DNA of 64,000 nt, from contig QCXZ01000041.1 in assembly GCA_025024175.1 (NCBI GenBank), positions 37,877,786-37,941,785 on the forward strand. The letters are read 5' to 3'. Below the pieces are notes generated by a model. The model saw only the letters and a program-made list of their open reading frames with translations, did not search any database and had not been told where the DNA came from. This document shows positions 21,995 through 34,399 of this stretch, in pieces. Numbering within the stretch: position 1 is the stretch's first letter; each line of letters starts with the position of its first letter. The DNA comes from Rhyzopertha dominica (taxonomy: Eukaryota; Arthropoda; Insecta; Coleoptera; Bostrichidae). Both the position numbers and the translations under genes were made by a program.

Positions 21995-23795
21995 TATTAT
22001 GATATTGTGCTAGACTATACCTAGACCAAACTTAAGAATGGACCTAACCTGACCGACACTGAATACAGTAAATAACAGCAGGAATCGACGCAAGTTAAAT
22101 CATCAAAATCGTTGACTGCCATAATAAAATTATCACAGCATAGGCTAGGGGAGTCTACCAAACTTGTACCATATAGCGCAAGGGTAGAAGCAGGTATGAA
22201 ATGTCTTTATCCAAGCTAAAAAAGCTCTTAAAAATAAACATTAAACAAAGTACACCAATAAAGCAATCTTAACGTNACTAGAGACATTTAACATTACACT
22301 ACAGATAGCAAAACCGGAATGTTTAAAAATGGGCCATCTACAGCCTACATGTTACAGTCCGTTCTAAATGAGAGGGAACCGAGTACTGAAGTATTGCTTA
22401 TGGGCCTTAGCCTTTCTTACTCGAAAGGGGTGTACAAACGAGAGACCCTTATTTATCGCCCTCCATCGTTTCCTACATTGTAGATATTTAGCAGTTCAAG
22501 CGCGGCAGTAAATCACTAAATGAGTGGAGCACTACACCAGTAAAACCATAAGTATTTAGGAGACCAAAAATACGCTGGTTCAGTCATCAACTAACTATGA
22601 CACTGCGATGTTGAGTCAGGCTTTTATATTCATTATTGTTCATTATTGTATACGATTTTTTTCGCATAATGCATGAGATCAAACGAAACGCGGATTTAGT
22701 TCATATTTGCTGTCAGCTACGTAGTTGTTGAGAACGTTTTGGTCAAAATAGAGAAAAGTAAATATAATAATAAACTTTATTGTTTAACGATGGAAAAGTT
22801 TTACCTACCAGGATTGAAGTGGCTTTAAGGCCACGTGTCATAATGAGACATGTGTATTATACTAAAATTGTGGTGTTGTTATCTCTGCGACAAAAATTAG
22901 AGTAATTTGGCTTTCCCGAATTCAAAACATGATGAAGGGAGACAAAATATAAGTGACCTTCAGCTCGCGCAAGCACGTTATTTCCTATACAGAGCAGCAT
23001 GCTCACAGAAATGGACGAATATACGACTTACAACGCCAGTATTTTTAGCTTAATTTGCCCGTTCAATGAAGTAATTGTGCATAGATAATAGAAACTCTTT
23101 CGTTCCAATGCCGATTTTTTCATCGGAACCTAAACACTGTGCTTTGCAGAGTACTCAAGAACTGCGTCTTGTCATCACTGATTACACACGAAGGATATGT
23201 AAATTCAAAAGAATAATAATTTTATATATCGTCTGCTCAAGAATGCACCACCAGATATACAAAGCTAATAAAGCGGATATAGGGTACTACCTTGTGGCAC
23301 ATCCATCCTAACAATAACGTACTTTGTTGTACTTTTGCCGATAAGGACTCACTATGACCGACCAGAATGGTTTGTAAACTATTGTATTTTAGTAGTTACA
23401 AACTTAGCAAATGTAGCATTCAACTAGATCAAGACTAAACAAGCCCTATGCATGACTAAAGCGGATAATCGCAACCAGAAGCTACATGCTGAAACACAGT
23501 TCCTTTTCTGCAAAACCCGTACCGACAAAGGGGCAGGACATTAGTTTTTTCTTGGCAATATTAAATATTATCTGTGATATAACTATTTTCTCGTAGGTTT
23601 TAATAAAAAACTGGAGTACCAATAGGACGAATATCAGATAGCTTAATCAGCCTGAAGACATTTAACATCATACAGTAAGGAAAAGCTAATACTACAATGT
23701 GAATTACTAATGCTATCCAGTTCAACGGTTTGAATCATTATGGATTTCAGAGATTTCATATAACCATCAACTAGAGTTAGAAAGTGTATTGCAAT
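21995..23795. other. Unassigned, mostly AT-rich sequence
   Basis: No domain, repeat end or splice structure recognised. One 78-codon plus frame at 23075-23311 is unsupported. Confidence 0.4.
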
Positions 23796-23799
23796 GGTG

Positions 23800-25312
23800 C
23801 CAGCCTATTTTAAATCCAGTAAACTGCAAAAAAAGGAGACAAAAAGAATAAAGATGTTGAAGACAAAACAACAGGAGACAAGTTTATATAGACCAGAAAA
23901 GATGTAAAAAAATATTGCAAGAAAAGAAGAGAAGATACAATGCATATAGCAGAAATAGAAGATAACTACAGAAAAAGGGCATACGTAACCTCTACCAAGG
24001 AGTAAAACAAACGAGGAACCAGAAACTTAGTAAGCCAGTATATTATAGAGATAGCAGAGGGATGTCAGTGGGTGGAGAACAACAAATATTGACTTTGCGG
24101 AGAAACTACTTTACTAAACCACTGAATGGAGAAGTTGATGAAGAAAGCGCTACAAGTAATTATATTGAACTAAAAAGTGTGAATTAGCATCAGAAGAATA
24201 ACCTGTATCCTTGGAAGAGATAATGGAAGTTGTAAAGTATCTAAAGAACGATAAAACACCACCCATTTACTGAGGGCACTTATTAATTAGAAAATTACAC
24301 ATTTTATTGAGAAGTATATGGTTGACAGAGAAAATGCCAAAAAGTTGGAATGAAACAGTTTTGCTACCCGTACATAAAAAGGGGAACAGTGCTGAACTAC
24401 ACAATTATAGGCGTAAAGCAGCTCTTAATAAAGCTAATAAGATCATATCATTGTATGTACGTTGGTTCTTAGTGTAGACAATCAGAATGGTGAATATTGA
24501 TGTGGATTTCGAAGGGACAGGTGGGTCGCAGATCAAAATTTAAGGAAATATAAGCAGAAAGCTACGAATATAAGAATGAAACTTGCTTGTTGTACATTTA
24601 CATTGACTTTAAACAGGCATGTGATAAAATAAAGAGAGTTGAGCTGTTCAAGGCATTGGAATACCTAGAAAAAACAAATTGATTCGAATGATAAGAATTA
24701 CACTGAGTGAGAGTGTCAACAGAGTAAAGATAAATGGCAAACTTACTGAACATGTCAGAGTGCAATATTATTTAGTTGTGCACTGGAGTACGTTATTAGA
24801 AAGGCAAAATTAAATACAACTGGATAGGTGTATAACAAGAGACGTCAATACCTCGCATTTGCAGATGATTTTGTTTTGATGACCAGTAGTGTTGTCCTGC
24901 AGTGAAGTGCGGACTATGGGCAAGGTGAAGCAGAGTGCATTGAGAATATGGGAGAGAAAGGTGTTGCGTCAAATTTATGCTGAAAAAGAAGTGGACGATA
25001 CGTTTCAAAGAAGAACTATAAAGAATAACAAGAGCTGTTTGGCGAGGCAAATACTGTATAAGTAATAAAGGGACAGAGAATGAGATGGATGGGCCACGTG
25101 ATGGGAATGAACCCAAGTTGAGTACCAAGAAAATTATTAGAAAGAAATTTGAATGCAAGGAAGAGACAGGGAAAACAAGGGCGAGGTGGCAAGTGGAAGT
25201 AAAGGACATAAGAGAAGTTGGCATAATCGACTGGAGACCCAGGACAAAAAGGATCGGAAAAGGACAGTGAATCAAGCCATCGGTCTACTAGGCGTAAACT
25301 GCTAAAACATAT
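23800..25312 (+). pseudogene. RTE/endonuclease-RT-type non-LTR retrotransposon, broken
   Basis: The reverse transcriptase copies element RNA at a nicked target. In order, and with frameshifts, I read: a 'SLEEIMEVVKYLKNDKTPP' finger region (about 24210), 'EKMPKSWNETVLLPVHKKGN' (about 24330-24390), a 'CGFRRDRWVADQN' segment (about 24500), motif A 'YIDFKQACDKI' with the catalytic Asp (about 24600), 'NRVKINGKLTEHVRV' (about 24720), and motif C 'YLAFADDFVLMTSS' (about 24847-24888). The C-terminal 'RVWERKVLRQIY'-type region and the 'WMGHVMGMNPS' motif follow from 24930, and the copy closes with 'NQAIGLLGVNC' near 25300. A large deletion joins motif C to the C-terminal part, and the endonuclease is missing. 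Clade assignment is tentative; non-LTR identity is firm. Confidence 0.85.
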
Positions 25313-25314
25313 AT

Positions 25315-26475
25315 AAAGCAATTAAACAAACAACATAACCTTGTTTCATATATAATTAAGGGAATAAAACAACCGAAGGAAGCAAAATGATATATAAATA
25401 TTTCGTTATGACAATCCAAAACTATTTCTTTTATATCTCGAGTAGAAAACGTAATAAGAGGGAAGAAATCAGAAAACAATTTAGTGAAACTTGAAATACT
25501 TGAAGTCTACTAAATGTAAATTGGTTTCTGCAAATGTCGTTGCAAAAAATAGTTTTAAAATTAAGCTGGTAGCAACACTTTATAATCTACTTTTAAACTC
25601 ATCTGAAAACATGCAACCTCCAACACCGATTATTATTCCAGCCTTTAATATTTTTGAGCAAGTCGCTTTAAAACTATAACCTAATGTCTCATACAAAGTA
25701 GCCGTTAAATATAAACATCTGACTTTGGACCGTATGGACAAAACATAACGTCAGGGGTTCCTGTAAAGTTAAATGTATGCTATGAATTGATAGTAGTGTC
25801 AAAACTCAAGTGTCAGTTTAAAACTGCCACATGTGGTGCATATTTATTATTTAAACTTTCCACATTACACGTGAAATTAAGACGCAAAACAGTGTAAGTT
25901 CTGCTTCGTATATCAAATACTTGACTGCACCCCTTACGAATACATAACTACAGAATTCTCGCATAGTTAGGGGTTGCATATTAATCAAGACTGGTTCACG
26001 GCGATAATATTCGGTGCATAATTTTCTAAAGACAACTTGTATGTAAGACACGTCAAACAGTGAGCGTATATAATTGTAATTTAGTATAAAATTGCAAAAG
26101 AAAACTTTATAAAGAAGATGAACCTTGAAAAAGCTTCGGCCTGTCATGTAACCTTGAGCAAAACATTAACATATTTTAGAGAGATTGATAGTATTCAAAT
26201 CTTTAAAAATTTCAACTTAATAGTATTTATCAATGAAGTATGTGTTTACACAGTTGATATCATAACCGAAAAGATCGTTCACGTTATACAGACAGATCTG
26301 CTCACTAAATGTTGCAAGCTATAATCGGTTATTAGTCATGATATGAGGAAAACAGTGGCTGTAGTTTAGGTAGCCAAAATGGCTTGACAAGAATTCGGAA
26401 GCCGCATGATGTTCCATCTTACCGATTAGTCGACACCGGACTGTCCGGATTGCTCCAGGGGTTCCAAAGGACGCT
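25315..26475. other. AT-rich sequence, one short dispersed repeat
   Basis: Open frames at 25851-26147 (minus) and 26118-26324 (plus) are unsupported. The 40-bp block 26431-26470 recurs at 29521-29560 in the same orientation ('actgtc(c/t)gg(a/g)ttgctc' then 'gggttccaaagga'). Confidence 0.4.
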
Positions 26476-26476
<1 letters not shown>

Positions 26477-26550
<74 letters not shown>

Positions 26551-26551
26551 T
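26477..26551. repeat. (AAT)n microsatellite
   Basis: About 25 uninterrupted AAT units. It lies next to the 3' end of the minus-strand LINE, so on that strand it is an (ATT)n tract and could be the element's simple-repeat tail or an expansion of it. Confidence 0.95.
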
Positions 26552-28165
26552 ATTTATCCAACAGACATAAGTCCATAATAGGATACAATCGGCAAATCAA
26601 ATATAATATCCCAAATTGTACAAAACCAAATACACAAGCGCAGTTTTATATATATTTGAAAAATAGCACAAAATAATACAAACAAATATAATATCTATGT
26701 ATATGCAAGCCAGAAACAACGAGTAGGTTTATAACGTTACATAACCTTATCCAACAAAGCTAGTGCAGCTCTGCTTTGTACATCAAATCTTCTTAGAGAT
26801 CTGTCGTATAAATCAATACAGTAATGTAAACTATTACATACCCTACACATATTATTAATTGGGGAATACAGTAAAATGTTGGTTCTAGCGAAATTCATTC
26901 CAAAAGCAGGTGCATTTCTTACATTATTTTTAGGTATGTTAAACTGCAATTGATACAGCAAGCCGGGACAATGTATATGACCATGGATTAACTTGTAAAG
27001 AAATAACACTGAAGAGTGCTGCCGTCTTACATTAAGGGATTGCAAATCAAGTTCATCAAGCAACAACCTATGCGAGCAATTTCTTGCTGGATACCTTGAG
27101 TACTTAACAAAATATAAATATTTACAAAATTTTTGCTGCATTTTCTCTAAAACATTAACATAGGTGATACAGTGAGGATGCCAAACAACAGAACAATATT
27201 CTAATTTAGTACGAACATATGCAAAATACAACATTTTTATGCAATTGACACTCTGAAAGTCTCTAGTGTTGCGTAAAATAAAACCCATGGTTTTTGAAAC
27301 TTGACTGCAAATGTGATTTATATGTAGGGAGAAAGACAATTCATTATCCATAATTACACCTAAATCTTTTACATGAGATTTTCTATTTAGTGGCACATCA
27401 TCAATAGTATAGCCGAACACAACATCATTCTTCTTGCGGGAAAAAGACATAACGCAGCACTTATCTATATTTAAAGTCAACTTATTTACAACACCAATTA
27501 GCCAAGGAATCAATGTTCTTTTGCAATGTGTAACAATCATTTAAACTATTGACTACTTGAACAATTTTTAAGTCATCTGCATACAAAAACAAATGACTTG
27601 CATTATTTAATAGCAATCTACTATATCGTTAATGACAATGACAAACATTAGTGGGCCCAAATTTGACCCTTGAACCACTCCACTAAACGATTCAAAAGTA
27701 CTAGATGCAACGCCACTGTACTGTACAAATTGTTTCCTACCAACCAACACAGATTCAAATAACTTTATTATTTGGTTGCAGAAGCCATATTGCGAAAGTT
27801 TATCTAACAATACACAATGATTGACACGATCAAAAGCTTTAGAGAAGTCTGTGTAGGCAACATCGGCTTGACTTCTGCCATCCAAAGTATATGATACGAG
27901 TTGAACGAATTCACAGAGATTGGTTGCTGTAGACTTGACGCGAATAAAACCATGCTGCTGATCGTGTAACATCGGCAACACGTGACTATAAACACAGTCG
28001 TATAAGATGGACTCGAACATTTTACTAAAATTTGAAATAATCGCGATTGGTCTATAATTCGATACGTTGTTTCTATCACCGCATTTGAACACTGGACAAA
28101 TTTTTGAAGTTTTCCAACATTCAGGAAATATTGAAGTGTGGGACCATCACGCTGAAGAAGCATGT
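26552..28165 (-). pseudogene. CR1/Jockey-type non-LTR retrotransposon RT, 5'-truncated
   Basis: The minus-strand frames join into one reverse transcriptase read with two frameshifts. It opens with 'NNVSNYRPIAIISNFSKMFE' and then 'QQHGFIRVKSTATNL'. Motif A is 'YTDFSKAFDRVNH' (catalytic Asp), motif B 'GVVQGSNLGPLMF', and motif C 'LFLYADDLKI' (27560-27600). Next come 'NKLTLNIDKCCVMSF', 'VKDLGVIMDNELSF' and a long C-terminal domain with 'RTKLEYCSVVWHPH' ending at 26737. Endonuclease and ORF1 are absent, which fits 5' truncation at insertion. Only two frameshifts interrupt about 450 residues, so it is younger than the other coding TEs here. An (AAT)n tract flanks its 3' end. Confidence 0.92.
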
Positions 28166-28169
28166 GTAC

Positions 28170-29250
28170 TTACATTTTCATTTTAGGATCACCACTATAT
28201 CTTTTAGGAGATGTATCGATTTAGATTTACCAGAACCAAGTGGAATTGTAATTTCACAGTCTGAAGACTCGGAGGATTAGGATCAGCTGTTCGATACTTC
28301 AGTAGCAATGACACATCAGCTTCCTTAAGCTTATTTACACATTCAATTCGTCCCTAAGCTATAGTACAGCCGCAAAATACTCTGAACATGTAACAATATC
28401 AGGAACAAAGTTTTATGGTAAGTATGCCATCCATTCGTTTTAGTAAATGGGCGAAACGACAAAAAGATCCTTGCATTTATTGCTATGAGAAGGACTACTC
28501 CGCTAACTGATTACACGAGAATAGCTAGTTCCGAAACTTTAGCTTTAACAGTTTTGAATTCAATAGAATTGTCCAAGTTCTATTTAGAATAATGAAGAGA
28601 TGGATCCTTATTTTAAAAATTCAAGAGAGATGTGCGACGCTTTGATTGGAAAAACGAAACCGCGCAGGCAGATGCAGTTGAAGGCTACTACCACTGGTAA
28701 ACTTCAGCCAAAATACAGCCGAGACTGCGACCTGAGAAGCAGAGAAAGCGAGTACGGAAGCATAACCCATTTTCAGATATTGCTGTCCAGAAAATTTTCA
28801 GGAAGGTGAAACAGCCAACCGACGAACACAAGTCCAAGACTTGCAAGTGTTGCACCACACTAGAGTCCTACCAACATTTGCCGAGAGAACGCTGAGGACA
28901 AACCGACTTCCTAGGTTCAGCCCGACAAAACATGTTTCTCAAAACCGATCAATTTCCGTTGTACCGCTGTCCGTTTTGCAGGTGCAAACGCAACTAGTAG
29001 ACGCCTGAAGGTAGAAGAAATGAGAACTAGCCAGCTTTCATTTCTTTCCAAAGGAGACAATATGTAACATAGTTACACTTTCACGGTAGAAGGATCTGAT
29101 TTGTTTCAGCCGTTGTTATAAAGACCGTGTTTATTTATGAATTACTGATAAGATCTCTTTGATTTTTTTTCATAGGACTGTATTATTTATCCGAAACCAG
29201 CAGTAGATATTTAAGTTCCGTTTAAGAAAGCCGTTGTTCTGAACCTCCCC
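28170..29250. other. Unassigned sequence
   Basis: A 69-codon plus frame (28600-28809) is rich in basic residues but unrecognised. No repeat ends seen. Confidence 0.35.
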
Positions 29251-29254
29251 AAAT

Positions 29255-29392
29255 ATGATTCGAAAACACCTGGCGATGCTATCCGGAAACCTGCTGGAGC
29301 AGAATGCGACCCTGCCTCATAGAACCATTTTCCGCGCAGTTACCGCTGCCTTCTACGAAGACTATGTCTCGCTTCTAATTTTCTCAAGTTGG
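29255..29392 (+). other. Candidate first coding exon
   Basis: An ATG at 29255 (A at -3) opens 46 codons that run directly into a strong splice donor, 'agttgg|gtaagtt' (GT at 29393). Without splicing it stops at 29401. An in-frame TGA lies just upstream, so the ATG would be the start. Codon choice is GC-richer at third positions (CTG, ACC, TTC, GCC) than the surrounding DNA, unlike chance AT-rich frames. The peptide ('MIRKHLAMLSGNLLEQ...') matches no family I know and has no signal peptide. It may be host coding sequence, a microprotein or a young TE scrap. Confidence 0.3.
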
Positions 29393-29520
29393 GTAAGTTA
29401 GTGTCCAGGTAAGCCTTTCTTCCCCTCTCCAATCCTACCGTTGTAAATTTGTCAAAGGCGACAGCTTACATGAGGTGACGAGTCTAAATTTTGACAGTAC
29501 CTCCTCATCAACCTCTTTTG

Positions 29521-29560
29521 TGATACCGCACTGTCTGGGTTGCTCTGTGGGTTCCAAAGG
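29521..29560 (+). repeat. Short dispersed repeat shared with 26431-26470
   Basis: Same-orientation 40-bp match with about 8 differences. It is too short to classify and may be the tail of a SINE or a satellite scrap. Confidence 0.45.
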
Positions 29561-29599
29561 AAGCAGTACTTGGGGCCTTCGAAGTAACCTTCGGAAGGG

Positions 29600-31540
29600 A
29601 ATCCCTTCCTAATGGTTTATCGGGCGATTTGCATGTATATTTGTAGGCGCTTTCGCACGCTAACTTGTTTTTGATTACATACACGTTCCATGCCTTAGGG
29701 GTCCAAACTAATGCTGGCAAAACTTACAGAAAACCTGTCTCGAATTTAATTTAAAAAAGGCGTTAAAAACCTCCAGTTTCAATCCAGTTTTAAAACCCGT
29801 TTTTGAAACCAGTTTTTAAAATCTGCTTTGAAGGCGGTAATTCCGAGGAACTCCTACCGTTTCTGCAGCTGTGCTCGAGCCTCGAGGCTAATCAACACAA
29901 TACGGGCATTTTCCGGAAAGCCAAATTATCGGTTGTTCGGTTTTCGGTTCTTACCAGAACCGCGGATGATCTAACAATCGGTTAGTCTTTTTTACGTAAA
30001 ACCGCGGTTAATCGGTTTCGTTGCCATCACTTCTCCAAACCTGACAGTCGAATGCGATTAAATACATACTTTCTCATTTTGTATTTGAAAAGGCAAATAA
30101 AGTTTCGTTTTAGTGGCTAGTTACGTATTTCTCTTCCGTGTCCACTTGACTGAATTCGTTTTCGGGACTCTCTTTCTCCACTCAGAGATTAGAATGGACC
30201 TCCCCACTACAAAAAGTTAACGCCTGAGTATGTCCGAATTATACCGAATCGACGAAGGGTGTAATAGGGTCATGGTTATTATCTTTCTGCAACAACGGTG
30301 TATTATTATACATATGTTATCAGGTACGTATATTGTTTATTCCGTTTTTTCCAGGTTTTTATGTCACATTTACACATATTACATCACAACAGTTTCATCA
30401 ATGTTATTATACTCCTTAAGCATACACATATATGCTTCATGCAGTTTTGGTTTTGATAACTGTCTTGCACTAATATCTAAAGCCCTCTATTTTTCGATAT
30501 TCATCAGATGTGAAAATTTGTTAGATAGATGTTTTTTATATGTACCTGAGTTTCTCACAATACAATCAGGCTTTTACTCTTCACGCTTCCAACTGTTATT
30601 GTTTGTTACCTGATTTTCTACATGGCACACTATACCTTCAACTTTAGGTGCTTATTCGTATTTATTATTGTGCAATACTGGGGGTTGTTTTAACTAATGA
30701 AGCATATAGTAAGATTATCTATAGTTGTTGAGCGTTCTTTCTATCAATAAATTCCAGCTTTTATCAGTAATTGGAAGTATGAAGCGTTCTAAGCTGAGCC
30801 GATAATTTGCTCCTGTACTAATGAGCAGTTTATTATGCCAAATGTGTCACTGAGAACCGGTAACGCATATATGATGTATGTAAAATAAACTCTAACTTCA
30901 TTCGGATATCGGTGTTGAACATTTGTGCTACATTTATGTGAACAGTCATAATTCTCAAATCAACCATACAAAGTAGATCATCTAAATGTATGGATCTTTA
31001 AATTCATTCTGTGTTCTTGAGTGTAAGGATGTGTAGAACTGAAGTATAAGGAACTAAATTGAACGGACGAATACTTCCTTTTATGTAGTCATCTTCCTCT
31101 TCGAAGAGTACGGCATTATTATCATTATTGAAAGGCGTCTGACAGTTATGAGTTTCTGATGCAAACAGTTGAAGTGATGGGAGCTTAGAAGTTACTTAAA
31201 AGATGTACAAAAAGATGAGAAGAAATATGTAACTGTTACATTTAACGTTATTTTAGGTACTCTTGAAGGCGGTCATTTATAAGGCTTCTATCTCATTCTT
31301 TTTCTGTTAGGAGTAAATATTTCTGGAATTTAAGTGCTTTGTATGTTTTGTCAGTTTAGCCAAGCTACATTAATTAAATGCAACTATACAAGTTACATGC
31401 TACACAACTATAATTCCAACTTATATGAGAAACAAAGTCGTCAAAATCGTATAATCCCTTTAAGTAATATATCTTCTTTCCTAAAATTAGATAACATTTG
31501 TCCTCGCCAATATTTTAGCCAGGGCGGCAACCAAAATACA
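29600..31540. other. Unassigned, mostly AT-rich sequence
   Basis: A 'ggttaatcggtttcgttgccatcact' style segment near 30020 resembles a hAT terminus, but no partner was found. The 127-codon plus frame at 30230-30613 is hydrophobic with no recognised domain. Confidence 0.35.
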
Positions 31541-31544
31541 TCTC

Positions 31545-31850
31545 CTGCAATTCCATTAGAATTAAGTCTGGCATCCTCCCTCTGGGGCGCAATAAAAAGG
31601 TCGAAAACACGCTGCGGAGCTCATGTGCAACTAAGCAGACGCGGCTAAACAGTTTCCAGTTTTTGATGTCGCTTTACAACGAAACGGCGACGCCCTAAAA
31701 ACCACCCAACAACAACCCAATTAGTACGAACAATTGCAGTCTGCACTTAATACCAACGCCTGATAAAACGAGAACAGCTTCCCGCCTAGCACATTAGGTG
31801 ACCTCACAACCGTTTGCATTCTGCAGTGTCCTCGAACTAGAAGCAACTTG
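31545..31850. promoter_or_regulatory. GC-richer island, candidate conserved non-coding element
   Basis: Balanced composition with many CpGs, 'caattagtacg' and 'gcaataaaaagg' cores, purine-rich tracts, and no TE termini or repeats. Edges are sharp against AT-rich DNA. It overlaps the end of a 104-codon plus frame (31334-31648) with no recognised domain. Function is inferred from composition alone. Confidence 0.3.
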
Positions 31851-31854
31851 AAAT

Positions 31855-32735
31855 AATGAACCCAGTGCGGTGCCATCCATCCAAAGAATATGGTTTCGTA
31901 TGCAATGAAAGATTTTTTAATTGTCTATTACTTTATATCTTGGAGATTCATCATACTATATGGTATTATATTCGTGAAAGTGATAAAGTCCGTAACCAAT
32001 TGATTTTGTCATTGCCTTGTAATAGGTAACAAGAAAGATCCTGATGTCTATATCACTGAATAACAAAAATAAAAAAGTAACAAACTTGTACTTGGTGCCA
32101 ATGAAAGCTAGCAACTCAAAGTAATAATTTTACAACACTGGTGGGGTTTATAACACGAAGTCATTGTTTATGTTGAATTGACCACATATTTTATGTAATT
32201 ATCGTCAGAGAATATTTCTGAGCGCATGTCGGAAATTTCAATAATTTGAACTTTTACAAAGGATATTCCAAGTTATATCTAAGAAGTCTAACTTCAATTT
32301 AAAAATCGCAGTTTGAAGTCATAATTAATTTTTTTTCTTGAAACGCCGATTCGGGCGAGGAATCGGGAAAGCCATTGCTTATATTTGCTAAGACTCGTAA
32401 AGCAATGTATGTATACCAGTGAAAACCCCATAAGGCTACTTTCTTGTTTTTGAAATTAGATATAATAATCAAATTAAACTTTTTAATACCAAATGCCTTG
32501 TGTATATGCGATGAACGAATTTTCAAGTGGCGCCACAATCTGTGAAACTTGGCATTTTTAGTGAGTAAACAATTCACATTAGCTGTCAGTTGCTGTCAGC
32601 TGTATGGTGTATGCTGCAATTACTCTAGCCTAACAACTAATTCCTGTGTCTAGTGATCTAAGAATTACACCAATAGATATATTCTTAGATAGTAATCAAC
32701 ATGAGTGCTGAAAAATATGTACATATGCTCTTGGC
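31855..32735. other. AT-rich sequence, nothing recognised
   Basis: No supportable feature. Confidence 0.45.
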
Positions 32736-32739
32736 GTGT

Positions 32740-32885
32740 AAGTAAAAATATTACTGTGTTGTGGACTGTAAAAGTTAAGCAAACACACAAAACGGTTAAA
32801 TTTTATTGCTTTCCATCTAAACCTCATGAAGAACGTCGCAAATTGTGGATTAGTACCATCCACAGAGAAAATCAGTAGGTAGGGC
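32740..32885 (+). pseudogene. THAP zinc-finger domain remnant
   Basis: THAP domains are C2CH DNA-binding modules of P-element-type transposases and many host proteins. The first part reads 'YYCVVDCKS', giving the C-x(2-4)-C pair. After a frameshift comes 'KTVKFYCFPSKPHEERRKLW' and then 'ISTIHREN', which is the canonical KFYxFP...W core. The AVPTIF-type C-terminus is not clear and a stop follows. No transposase domain is visible downstream. It is immediately followed by a fragment of the foldback repeat, so it may be a P-element-related or host THAP gene scrap. Confidence 0.7.
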
Positions 32886-32974
32886 ATTCTACTTAATATT
32901 GCGCTAATTGTGCAGAATACCGGACCATTTCCGAGTTTTGCACACAAATAAAACACTGCCTTCTGAAGATGAAT

Positions 32975-33195
32975 CTGAAATGAATTTCCTGCGGTTGCGT
33001 CTAGTTTTTGAAAAATTAGTTTTTATATGTGTACCTGCCTTACGACGCACCGTGTTCTTCCGTATGCGGTGTGGTGTCGCGAGTGTGGTTTCAAACAGAT
33101 TTTGGTGATTATCCAGCGATTTTTGAGGCGTTTAGGCCGTGTTTCTTTGCGTGGTTTGAAAACGCGAGGAATCATTAAAGAACCATGCGACACTA
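32975..33195 (+). repeat. Degenerate relative of the 46445-47072 foldback arm
   Basis: Shares 'ttgcgtctagttttt' (versus 'tcgcgcctagtttt'), 'acgacgc', 'gtgttct', 'agcgatttttgaggc' and 'taggccgtgt' in the same order with the left arm and centre of the large palindrome. Only one arm is recognisable here. Confidence 0.65.
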
Positions 33196-33239
33196 TGCAG
33201 TGCCTACAGGGAGAAACTGTGTGTGTAAAATAATTGGAA

Positions 33240-34125
33240 TTTAAAATACTAGATAGCCCGACACATTTCGAAAATACGATGCGGCTGCAAGAAAAAAAAA
33301 AAGAAAAATTTCATTTTATTTGACGAAGGTACTGTATTCTGTATAATTACCAATATTTCTGTTTAGTATTTTTATACGTACCGTCAGTATAAGATGATCA
33401 AATTTTATGCTTTGTAACCCAGAATATATCCCTGTATCCATTTTCTGTGATTAAACCGCCTTTTGACAGAAGGCTGTAGGTTAGGATTACCCATGATAAG
33501 TGTGTAGTGCAAAGCGGTATGCGCTCATAGACTATGGAAGATATCAACGTGACGTCAGCACATTCCTAAAAGGCGGCCACTTTATAGAAACAACCTTTTG
33601 TTAAATTGTTTTACAGCTGTTGACGTGTTGACGAAGAACTGTTTTTGGTACTGTAATCTTATGATAATGGTAATTTATGCCGTTGTTGTTAGTTGTTTGG
33701 CAACATACCGAAAGGATGGCATTTACGTAAATAATTTATATGACTCGAAATTAGTGCCACAAAACCAGAGATCTTTCCACGAGAAGGCGGCATGTTTAAA
33801 TTACCAAACTCACTAGGCATGAAAGTCTGCAACTAACACTTTGTTTATGGTAAATTGTAACAGCTAATTTTATACTATAATAATAATACTTTTATTTCGA
33901 TGTACTGCACAACTCTTAAAAGTGAAGTAATTATTTAGGCAGTTTATTGAATGAGTCGGTACGGTACTTAGCTAAATTACAGTTGTTTTTGTTATGTATC
34001 GGTTTTGTTTTTCATTTAAATAAAAGGTTTCTTTATCACAAAATGTAAACTTTGAATACTGGTGCTTTTCTTTGGGTATATATGTTTCTTCGCTTAATTT
34101 TACTAGTATTAAACAGGTAACACCT
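33240..34125. other. AT-rich sequence, nothing recognised
   Basis: A 72-codon plus frame (33598-33816) has no recognised domain. Confidence 0.4.
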
Positions 34126-34131
34126 CTACCC

Positions 34132-34200
34132 TTTAGACCCAGTTGCACAAAGCGTGGTTAACCAGACCCCCTGGTTAACACGCGGTTAACCAGCCGTTGC
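34132..34200 (+). mobile_element. Terminus of a PIF/Harbinger-like MITE (one end)
   Basis: 'tta|gacccagttgcacaaagc' resembles the G(G)GCC-GTTGCACAAA terminal repeats with TTA target sites seen in Harbinger-like MITEs. It is followed by a small palindrome around 'ggttaaccagacccc'. No matching right end was found within 1 kb. Confidence 0.35.
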
Positions 34201-34399
34201 CACGGCTAGCATCAATAAAGAATGCTTAAAACAGCATTTCCATGGCAGGATTTATTCAGAGCAAAACTCATATAATGATCATGCGATAGGAGGACATGCC
34301 ATAGGAATATTTAATATAAGTTTTCAATATGCTCTGAGCAGTTACAATACGGAATTAGTTAGTTGCTCTATATTTTTAATTAAGTACCGTTTCGCAAGT

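Noticed and set aside
24796..25321. 159- and 101-codon minus frames
   Set aside because: Antisense shadows of the plus-strand RTE-like element, whose motifs are recognisable.
26319..26600. 93-codon minus frame with a poly-Ile run
   Set aside because: The Ile run is the translated (AAT)n microsatellite; not a gene.
27804..28163. 119-codon minus frame
   Set aside because: Out-of-frame shadow of the CR1/Jockey-like RT except at its extreme upstream edge.
29935..30035. hAT-like 'gttgccatcact' end
   Set aside because: No left end or duplication; could be chance.
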